In this document: positions 18,721 to 24,964 of the stretch, one piece after another
Layout of the letters: every line of letters begins with the position of its first letter
Numbering within the stretch: position 1 is the first letter of the stretch
From: an uncultured Paracoccaceae bacterium
GTDB taxonomy: Bacteria; Pseudomonadota; Alphaproteobacteria; Rhodobacterales; Rhodobacteraceae
DNA: 64,000 nucleotides
Assembly (NCBI GenBank): GCA_943787785.1
Contig: CALSNT010000016.1
Span: 62,001 to 126,000, forward strand
Direction of reading: 5' to 3'
Made by a program: the position numbers and the translations under genes
Notes under the pieces: generated by a model
The model's database searches: none
Told to the model about the DNA's origin: nothing
What the model saw: only the letters and a program-made list of their open reading frames with translations

Positions 18721-19005
18721 TCAGGCGGGATCGGTGGTCACGAAATCCTCCAGTAGTTTTTCGTTCCTTGCGTCCTCCAACTGGCGGATGCGGTCGTCGT
18801 TTAACCGCTGGTCGAAGCGGTATTTGACGAAGTTCACCAGCGAAAGGGTCAGCATCAGCACACCGATGCCCCAGAAGCCCTTGGTCGACAGCGGTACGTC
18901 CGGCGACATGTAGAGTGAGATTGCCAACAGCGCATAGGCAGCAAGGACGCCAAGCGCGTTGAAGCTCATGATAAGGCCGTTGTCGGTGTTGGTTTGGTTG
19001 CTCAT
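18721..19005 (-). CDS. YiaAB-like two-helix inner-membrane protein
   Basis: A 94-residue protein with two hydrophobic segments, at about 13-32 and 44-60, and a charged C-terminal tail. The layout and the K-x-R-F-D after the second helix resemble the YiaA/YiaB two-helix family, of unknown function. It begins 4 bp after the pspA-like stop, so the two are coupled. Being next to a PspA-like gene, it could anchor or signal to PspA at the membrane; that is inference. Family assignment is moderate. Confidence 0.65.
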   Translation of the reverse strand: MSNQTNTDNGLIMSFNALGVLAAYALLAISLYMSPDVPLSTKGFWGIGVLMLTLSLVNFVKYRFDQRLNDDRIRQLEDARNEKLLEDFVTTDPA

Positions 19006-19009
19006 TGGA

Positions 19010-19699
19010 TCAGTCCTTCTTTTCGGTGGTTGTGTTCAGTCGGGCCAGCACGTCCGCGGCGCTGACTTTGGTGGCTTTGCCGAAGCCTGCGTCGGCCATC
19101 CGGTCGGGCAGGGTCTCGTTGGTCAGACCGTCCTCGATCTCGGCCATGATTTCGGCCTTTTCGAAGGGATCGTCGGCGTTCAGGACCGCGGCGATCATCT
19201 CTTCGGCCTCTTTCATCGCATTGTCGCTGCCGGGGGTGGTGCGCAGGTGGGTCTGCATCTTCTGTTCGCTGCGCACCGCGCGGGCCATGGCGGCACCCTG
19301 CTTCAGCTCCAGTATGCTGCGAGAGCCGGACTCAACCGAGGCGCGCAGGCGGATGACCTTGACGTCCAATCGGTCAATGGTCGTCCGGCGCAGTGCCTGT
19401 TCATTTTCCATGCTCGCGATGGTGGTGGCGGCTTCATTTGCCAGATCATCGCGGCCAGCCTCAATCGCCTGGCGGGCGCGGCGGGTCATATCGTCGATCC
19501 GCGAGGTCAGCGTTCCCAGCATAGCCTGTTCGCCACGTTGGGGCTGGATCAGACTGGCCAGTGTCGCTTTGGCAGCTTTCAGCCCGGCATTTGCCTCGCG
19601 GATTTTTTGGTCAATCAATTCAATCGCATAGGTATCGCGGCGTTTCTCATCCGCCCGGGCATTGCTCCCGATCATCAGGGTTCGGAAGGTAGAGAGCAT
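19010..19699 (-). CDS. PspA/IM30-family protein
   Basis: A 229-residue, mostly helical coiled-coil protein resembling PspA/IM30, which binds and protects stressed inner membranes. Long charged heptad-rich stretches run from about 20 to 150. The start at 19699 follows a ribosome site (GAAAGGAA); an in-frame start at 19729 would sit over the first operator palindrome. The C-terminal part (residues 160-229) is acidic and less family-like. Three identical-form palindromes lie directly upstream, next to a tetR gene, so it seems to be a TetR-controlled, not a PspF-controlled, system. Confidence 0.75.
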   Translation of the reverse strand: MLSTFRTLMIGSNARADEKRRDTYAIELIDQKIREANAGLKAAKATLASLIQPQRGEQAMLGTLTSRIDDMTRRARQAIEAGRDDLANEAATTIASMENEQALRRTTIDRLDVKVIRLRASVESGSRSILELKQGAAMARAVRSEQKMQTHLRTTPGSDNAMKEAEEMIAAVLNADDPFEKAEIMAEIEDGLTNETLPDRMADAGFGKATKVSAADVLARLNTTTEKKD

Positions 19700-19715
19700 C
19701 GTTGCGTTCCTTTCA

Positions 19716-19786
19716 TGAACAACGTTCACGAATTGGAGGGTAGCGATTATTGAACGCTGTTCAAGAAAAAAGATGAACGACGTTCA
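19716..19786. promoter_or_regulatory. Three TetR operator palindromes before the pspA-like gene
   Basis: TGAACAACGTTCA (19716-19728), TGAACGCTGTTCA (19751-19763) and TGAACGACGTTCA (19774-19786) all fit TGAAC-N3-GTTCA. Centre spacings are 35 and 23 bp. The third covers the tetR stop codon. The same form lies once before tetR. This pattern is direct evidence for a shared repressor, most simply the TetR encoded here. Confidence 0.8.
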
Positions 19787-20392
19787 CATTTTTGAAGGTT
19801 CGCCGGCGAAGTGTTTGATAATCATTGAAATCATTTTTTCCATTTCCGGGACCGGAACGCCGGAAATACGTTTTTCGAGCCCCAGTGAGACGATTCCATG
19901 GACCGAGGAAAACAGCGCGCGGGTGAGCAGGGAGAGTTCTTCGTCCGCCAGATCGGGGCGCAGGCGCGACAGGGGCAGGCGGATCAGACCAAAAAGACCG
20001 GCAAGCTGTTCCTGGTACCAATGTGGGACCGGCTGATCGGTCGACATCTCAACTTCGAATAGTGCGCGCCACGTGTTCTTATTGTCCGAGGCGAAGTGCA
20101 GATAGGTAAGGGCGATGGACACCAGTTGATCTGCGGGCAGGGCATCGGTTCTATGCGCCAGCTCGGCCTCGACCTCCTGCCCAAGCCGCTGGAACGTGCG
20201 GCCGTTCACCGCCATGACCAGCTGCGTCATGTCGGCGAAGACGTTGTAGATTGCCCCGACGGCGCAGTTCGCCTGTTTCGCAAGATCGCGCGCCTTCACG
20301 GCCGCAATTCCGTCGGCAACAATCGCAGCCTCGGCCGCGTCGACCAGCCGGGTGCGCAATTCGGCGCGGCGTTTTTCGGTTTTCTCGGACAT
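19784..20392 (-). CDS. TetR-family regulator of the pspA-like genes
   Basis: A 202-residue regulator. The N-terminal 60 residues form the TetR helix-turn-helix (AAVKARDLAKQANCAVGAIYNVFADMTQL is the family segment, split over residues 30-58), and the rest is an all-helical ligand domain of the WHG type. It is upstream of the pspA-like gene on the same strand, with three palindromes between and one in front of itself, so it likely controls both. The ligand is unknown. Confidence 0.85.
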   Translation of the reverse strand: MSEKTEKRRAELRTRLVDAAEAAIVADGIAAVKARDLAKQANCAVGAIYNVFADMTQLVMAVNGRTFQRLGQEVEAELAHRTDALPADQLVSIALTYLHFASDNKNTWRALFEVEMSTDQPVPHWYQEQLAGLFGLIRLPLSRLRPDLADEELSLLTRALFSSVHGIVSLGLEKRISGVPVPEMEKMISMIIKHFAGEPSKM

Positions 20393-20403
20393 CAGGGTTC
20401 TCG

Positions 20404-20416
20404 TGAACTTGGTTCA
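20404..20416. promoter_or_regulatory. Fourth TetR operator palindrome, before tetR
   Basis: TGAACTTGGTTCA fits the same TGAAC-N3-GTTCA form as the three sites upstream of the pspA-like gene, 12 bp before the tetR start. It implies autoregulation. Confidence 0.75.
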
Positions 20417-20548
20417 AAAAAGGGCTTATCCGATGTTGGGCGGGCAGGACAACTGTCATGCGAACGCGTCAATCACAGGTTTAAGCGGAATCTCGCGAGG
20501 CATGCGCCGTCCTGACGGCATAACAACCTCTTATTCATCCTCTTTCTG

Positions 20549-20597
20549 GAAATACTCCAGCTCTCGCCCCGGCCAGGAACCGACGGATTTCATATCC
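20549..20597. repeat. Diverged, shortened copy of the intergenic repeat
   Basis: This stretch between tetR and the end of ilvI shares with 58341-58412 an AAATA(T/C)-CC start and a 21-bp end (20577-20597 against 58392-58412) with two mismatches. The G-rich hairpin middle is largely missing. It is probably a decayed member of the same repeat. Confidence 0.5.
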
Positions 20598-20609
20598 GGC
20601 GGTCCCGCC

Positions 20610-22376
20610 CTAGACCATCACCGCCCCACTCGACCCGATCGCATCGGATGTCGACGCGTTCTCGCCCAGCAGCATCTTGTTGTGCGGCTCTCCTGACGGG
20701 ATCATCGGGAAACAATTCTCGTGCTTCTCGACAAGACAGTCGAACAGGACTGGGCCGTCGTAGTTGACCATTTCCATGATCGCATCGTCCAGATCAGCGG
20801 GGTCGCTGACCATGATTCCCTTGGCACCGAAGGCCTCAGCCAGTTTGACGAAATCGGGCAGGCTTTCAGACCAAGAATGCGAATACCGCTCGCCGTGCAG
20901 CAACTCCTGCCACTGGCGCACCATGCCCAGGCGTTCGTTGTTGAGGATGAACTGTTTGACGGGCAGGTTGTACTGCATCGCCGTGCCAAGCTCCTGCATG
21001 TTCATCAGCCAGCTGGCCTCTCCGGCGACGTTGATAACCAGCGCCTCCGGGTGCGCCATTTGCACGCCGACGGACGCGGGGAATCCGTAGCCCATCGTGC
21101 CAAGCCCACCGGACGTCATCCAGCGATTGGGCTCGTTAAATCCAAGATACTGCGCCGCCCACATCTGGTGCTGACCAACTTCCGTCGTAATATAACGGTC
21201 CATGTCCTTGGTCAGCGCTTCCAGCCGGACCAGCGCGTGCTGCGGCTTGATCGCCTTTTTGTCGGGTGTGTAGTCGAGGCAGTTGATCCGCTTCCAGTCG
21301 CGAATCTGCCGCCACCATTTTTCCAGCCCTGCTTTGCTGGTTTTCGAGCCGCGGTCGCGCCAGACCGCCAACAGATCAGTCAGGACCGAGCCGACATCAC
21401 CGATGATCGGAATGTCGACGTGGATCACCTTGTTGATCGAGCTCGGGTCGATGTCGATGTGTGCCTTTACCGATCCGGGGCTGAATGCATCCAACCGCCC
21501 GGTGATCCGGTCGTCGAACCGCGCGCCGATGCAGATCATCAGGTCGCAGTCGTGCATCGCCAGGTTCGCTTCGTAGAGGCCATGCATCCCCAGCATTCCC
21601 AGCCAGTTATCGCCGGTGGCGGGGTAGGCGCCCAGTCCCATCAGGGTCGAGGTGACGGGGAAGTTCGTCTCGGCCGCCAGTTGGCGCAGCAGGTTGCTGG
21701 CCTCTGGGCCGGAATTGATGACGCCTCCGCCAGTATAGAGGATCGGCTTCTTGGCCGTCTCGATCGCCTCGGCCAACGCAGCAATCGCCTCGGGGTTTCC
21801 CTTGGTCGGCGGGGCGTAATGGGATTTCCTGCGCTTCTCGGGCGTGACATAGGTGCCGCCCGCGAACTGCACATCCTTGGGAATGTCGATCAGCACCGGA
21901 CCTGGGCGGCCAGAGGTGGCGACGTGAAATGCTTCGTGGATGGTATTGGCGAGGTTGTCGGTTTCGCGGACCAGCCAGTTGTGTTTGGTGCAGGGGCGGG
22001 TGATGCCGACTGTATCCGCCTCCTGAAAGGCATCATTGCCGATCATGAAGGTGGGAACCTGGCCGGTCAGAACCACCAGAGGGATCGAGTCCATCAGCGC
22101 GTCGGTCATGCCGGTCACCGCGTTGGTCGCGCCGGGGCCGGAGGTCACCAGAACCACGCCCGGCTTACCGGTCGAGCGCGCGTAACCTTCGGCGGCGTGA
22201 ACCGCACCTTGTTCATGGCGCACGAGGACGTGGCGGATTTCGTTCTGCAGGAATATCTCGTCATAAATCGGCAGCACCGCGCCGCCGGGATAGCCGAAGA
22301 CAACTTCGACGCCCTGATCCTTGAGGGCCTGCACGACCATTTTCGCGCCCGTCATCTGGTTTTTCTTGCCGCTCAT
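20610..22376 (-). CDS. ilvI: Acetolactate synthase large (catalytic) subunit
   Basis: Condenses pyruvate with pyruvate or 2-oxobutyrate in branched-chain amino acid synthesis; TPP-, FAD- and Mg-dependent. The 588 residues match the family. Glu55 (VRHEQGAVHAAEGYA) is the catalytic Glu. The usual TPP-metal motif GDGS is GEAS here (VAGEASWLMNMQE), followed by ILNNERLGMVRQW, so an Asp metal ligand is replaced by Glu; this seems common in this group. Expression is likely governed by the attenuator upstream. The partner ilvH is 2.9 kb further on. Confidence 0.95.
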   Translation of the reverse strand: MSGKKNQMTGAKMVVQALKDQGVEVVFGYPGGAVLPIYDEIFLQNEIRHVLVRHEQGAVHAAEGYARSTGKPGVVLVTSGPGATNAVTGMTDALMDSIPLVVLTGQVPTFMIGNDAFQEADTVGITRPCTKHNWLVRETDNLANTIHEAFHVATSGRPGPVLIDIPKDVQFAGGTYVTPEKRRKSHYAPPTKGNPEAIAALAEAIETAKKPILYTGGGVINSGPEASNLLRQLAAETNFPVTSTLMGLGAYPATGDNWLGMLGMHGLYEANLAMHDCDLMICIGARFDDRITGRLDAFSPGSVKAHIDIDPSSINKVIHVDIPIIGDVGSVLTDLLAVWRDRGSKTSKAGLEKWWRQIRDWKRINCLDYTPDKKAIKPQHALVRLEALTKDMDRYITTEVGQHQMWAAQYLGFNEPNRWMTSGGLGTMGYGFPASVGVQMAHPEALVINVAGEASWLMNMQELGTAMQYNLPVKQFILNNERLGMVRQWQELLHGERYSHSWSESLPDFVKLAEAFGAKGIMVSDPADLDDAIMEMVNYDGPVLFDCLVEKHENCFPMIPSGEPHNKMLLGENASTSDAIGSSGAVMV

Positions 22377-22414
22377 CTCATCGTCTCCGTCCGGTCGTTC
22401 TAGTGTCTTGCGAA

Positions 22415-22442
22415 TAAAAAAGCCCCCGGTTTTGTCGGGGGC
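22415..22442 (-). terminator. Attenuator terminator in the ilvI leader
   Basis: On the minus strand GCCCCCG pairs with CGGGGGC (22436-22442 and 22422-22428) around a 7-base loop, followed by a run of Ts (22415-22421). It lies between a Val/Leu-rich leader peptide and ilvI, where an attenuator belongs. The segment CCCATGCGC (complement of 22441-22449) can pair instead with GCGCATGGG in the end of the leader ORF (complement of 22477-22485), which removes two bases of the terminator stem. Confidence 0.85.
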
Positions 22443-22468
22443 GCATGGGGGCGGGCTCAGGTCTTCCG

Positions 22469-22516
22469 TTACTGGCCCATGCGCTGTCGATTTTCCACTG
22501 GTAGTACGACGGTCAT
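22469..22516 (-). CDS. ilvL: ilv leader peptide
   Basis: A 15-codon ORF, MTVVLPVENRQRMGQ, with GGAGGG 5 bp before its ATG. Codons 3-5 are Val-Val-Leu and codon 7 is Val, so low charged tRNA-Val or tRNA-Leu would stall a ribosome early and leave the 3' half of the ORF free to pair with the downstream CCCATGCGC. A ribosome reaching the stop would cover that half and let the terminator form. This is the classical attenuation layout for branched-chain operons in proteobacteria. The symbol is by function, not homology. Confidence 0.82.
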   Translation of the reverse strand: MTVVLPVENRQRMGQ

Positions 22517-22803
22517 CGCACCCTCCGATCCAAAATTCCCGCAGACACTAGGAAGGGTTGCCGGGGGCGTCAACAGACAAAGATCGTATTTTTGTGTCAT
22601 AAACGAGTTTCTTTTTGAACATAAATTGCGATTATGATTGAAAATTCGACAGATTCTAAATCTCAAGCGGCATTCGAACTGCCTGGAAATGGTCCGGCCG
22701 AAACCTGTCGGTCGCCTGTTGGTCGCTAACACGAAATATTGCCGCAAGTGGGTGTTTTCGGCGGTCGAAACTGCCGCTAATGTCACGCCATCTGAAACAA
22801 CAA

Positions 22804-22824
22804 GCCCCGGCGTCGAACCGGGGC
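22804..22824. repeat. Short inverted repeat before dctP
   Basis: GCCCCGG (22804-22810) and CCGGGGC (22818-22824) flank a 7-base loop, 27 bp before the dctP ATG. There is no T-run. It would fold in the mRNA leader of the TRAP operon; its role is unknown. Confidence 0.35.
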
Positions 22825-22850
22825 GCGATTGCAACCGAGAGGATACATCC

Positions 22851-23936
22851 ATGGATCGTCGTTCTTTTATCAGGGCCTCGGCCCTTGGCGGCACAGCCGC
22901 CGCCGCAACCAGCCTTGCCGCTCCGGCCATCGCGGCCAGCCACGCGCGCACGCTGACGTTTGTGACCACCTGGGGCCGCGGCCTTGCTGGTGTTCATGAC
23001 GCAGCCCAACGAGTTGCTGACTCGATCAACGCGATGAGCGATGGCTCGCTGAACGTGGAACTGAAAGCCGCTGGCGAACTCGTTGGCGCGTTTGAAGTAT
23101 TTGACGCGGTGACATCCGGTCAGGCCGACATGTACCACGGTGCAGACTACTACTTCGTAGGTCAGCATCCTGCCTATGCATTCTTCACTGGCGTGCCGTT
23201 TGGTTCAACTGCCCAGGAAACGATGATCTGGTACTACCAAGACGGCGGCAAAGAGCTGCACGACGAGTTGGGTGAGATATTTGGTCTGAAATCCTTCATT
23301 GCGGGCAACACTGGCGCGCAGGCCGGCGGTTGGTTCAACAAAGAAATCAACAGCCCCGAGGACTTTCAGGGCCTGAAATTCCGCATGCCCGGCCTCGGTG
23401 GTCAGGCACTGGGCAAACTTGGCGCATCGATTCAAAACCTTCCGGGTGGTGAAGTATACCAGGCATTGGCGTCGGGTGCGATTGACGGAACCGAATGGAT
23501 CGGCCCTTGGGCTGACGAAAAAGCCGGTTTCCAGGAAATCACCAAGACCTACTACACCGCCGGCTTCCATGAGCCGGGCGTCGCACTTTCCGTCGCGATG
23601 AACCGAGATGTCTTCGATAGCCTGACCCCAGGACAGCAGAAGATCATCGAAATCGCATCATTGGAAAGCCATCAGTGGAACTTGTCGCAATTCATCGCAA
23701 ATAACGGTGCCGCTCTGGCACGTTTGCAGTCTGGTGGCGTAAAAGTGCTGGAATTCCCGGATGTTGTCTGGGACGCCTTCGCGGGCGCCAGCCGCGAGGT
23801 GTTCGAAGAAAATATGTCGGACGATATCTTCAAGCGGACCTACGACAGCCTGCAAGCGTCGATCAAATCAACGTCAGGCTGGCTGGCTCAGTCTGAAGGT
23901 GTGTACACGAAACAGCGCGCACGCGTCTTTTCCTGA
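22851..23936 (+). CDS. dctP: TRAP transporter substrate-binding protein (DctP/FcbT1 type)
   Basis: A periplasmic solute-binding protein of 361 residues. The N terminus has a twin-arginine-type start (DRRSFIRAS) and a hydrophobic stretch ending in AIA-ASHA near residue 29, so Tat export is likely. The start at 22851 follows GAGAGGA; an earlier in-frame start at 22638 has no family support. It matches the mannitol/chloroaromatic (FcbT) branch of TRAP systems by type. The ligand is unknown; in this branch 2-oxo acids and related carboxylates are common, which is inference. A hairpin separates it from dctQ. Confidence 0.85.
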   Translation: MDRRSFIRASALGGTAAAATSLAAPAIAASHARTLTFVTTWGRGLAGVHDAAQRVADSINAMSDGSLNVELKAAGELVGAFEVFDAVTSGQADMYHGADYYFVGQHPAYAFFTGVPFGSTAQETMIWYYQDGGKELHDELGEIFGLKSFIAGNTGAQAGGWFNKEINSPEDFQGLKFRMPGLGGQALGKLGASIQNLPGGEVYQALASGAIDGTEWIGPWADEKAGFQEITKTYYTAGFHEPGVALSVAMNRDVFDSLTPGQQKIIEIASLESHQWNLSQFIANNGAALARLQSGGVKVLEFPDVVWDAFAGASREVFEENMSDDIFKRTYDSLQASIKSTSGWLAQSEGVYTKQRARVFS

Positions 23937-23955
23937 TCACTACGCGTTGAAAAAC

Positions 23956-23981
23956 GAACCGGGCCGCCATCGGCCCGGTTC
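23956..23981 (+). promoter_or_regulatory. Hairpin between dctP and dctQ
   Basis: Perfect 11-base arms (23956-23966 and 23971-23981) with a CCAT loop follow the dctP stop by 19 bp. There is no T-run. As between aglE and aglF, such a stem probably stabilises the message for the binding protein. Confidence 0.55.
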
Positions 23982-24019
23982 ACCGCCTTTGAAGTCGGCC
24001 AAGATCGACCGGGGGCACC

Positions 24020-24952
24020 ATGGGGAGGGATCGCGTGCTGGACTTTGTGGTCTGGGTTTTCACCAGTTTTGGTATGGCGTTCGTCAACGCAGGATATGCG
24101 ATCACGCATCCGCAGCTTTGGCTGAACTGGAACGACAGCCAGGCGATGATGCGCTTCATCTACTACGGTGGCTCAAGAGAGCTGTTCTTTGTTGTTTTCG
24201 TCATCCTCATCATCCTGACGGCCATCGGGCTGTGGAAGAACGCATTTATGTGGGGCGTGGTTCGCGTGCTGGAAGGGTTTGCCAATACTGTTGGCCGCTT
24301 CTTCGCCTGGGCCGGACTGCTGATGGTCCTGCAGCAGATTGTCATCATTTTCTCGCAACGGGTGTTTGCCGCGTCTGAACTGACGCTTGGTATTGGGTCG
24401 GCAGTGACTTTTGACCTCAGTTGGTGGGGCGAGGAACTGAAGCTTTATAACGCGATGATCGTCGCGCTCTGCTGCACCTATACGTTCGTGCAGGGCGGGC
24501 ATGTGCGGGTCGATCTGATCTATTCCGCCATCAGCTATCGCAAGAAGAGGGCGATCGACATGTTCGGCTCGATCTTCTTCATGATGCCAGCAGCGATCCT
24601 GACCTGGATGTATGCCTGGTATTTCCTTTGGCGCCACCTGATCACTCCGAAGGTCAGCGCCAGCGACACACTGGAACGGATGCTGTTGAAAGCCCGCGCG
24701 GTGAAATGGAACGTCGAGACCATCGGCTTTTCGCCAAATGGTTTTAACGGCTACTTCTTGTTCAAAGTGCTTCTGGTCGCCTTCACCGCCATGGTGTTTT
24801 TGCAGGCAATTGCCTTCTTCTATCGCTCGTACCTCGAATTCAAAGAGGGACCCGAGAGTGAGGGCAAATACCTCGACCGAGACAATCCGCTGAATAATAC
24901 TGAATCCGACGCCGAGGCTGATCTGGCCACGCCTGTCGCGCAGACAAGTTAA
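24020..24952 (+). CDS. dctQ: TRAP transporter small permease (DctQ/FcbT2 type)
   Basis: An inner-membrane protein of 310 residues, longer than many DctQ proteins (about 170-230). Hydrophobic segments are seen near 15-30, 55-75, 90-115, 150-165, 185-205 and 255-280. The extra length lies in the N-terminal part and in a 45-residue loop around residues 205-250. The start could be ATG 24020 or GTG 24035; GGGAGGG precedes the GTG, so the start is uncertain. It lies between dctP and dctM, and pairs with DctM to carry the substrate with sodium. Confidence 0.8.
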   Translation: MGRDRVLDFVVWVFTSFGMAFVNAGYAITHPQLWLNWNDSQAMMRFIYYGGSRELFFVVFVILIILTAIGLWKNAFMWGVVRVLEGFANTVGRFFAWAGLLMVLQQIVIIFSQRVFAASELTLGIGSAVTFDLSWWGEELKLYNAMIVALCCTYTFVQGGHVRVDLIYSAISYRKKRAIDMFGSIFFMMPAAILTWMYAWYFLWRHLITPKVSASDTLERMLLKARAVKWNVETIGFSPNGFNGYFLFKVLLVAFTAMVFLQAIAFFYRSYLEFKEGPESEGKYLDRDNPLNNTESDAEADLATPVAQTS

Positions 24953-24964
24953 GGAACGCGATCC

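Noticed and set aside
20721-22403. A 560-codon open frame on the plus strand
   Set aside because: It lies fully antisense to ilvI and is a GC-rich shadow frame; no family likeness or ribosome site.
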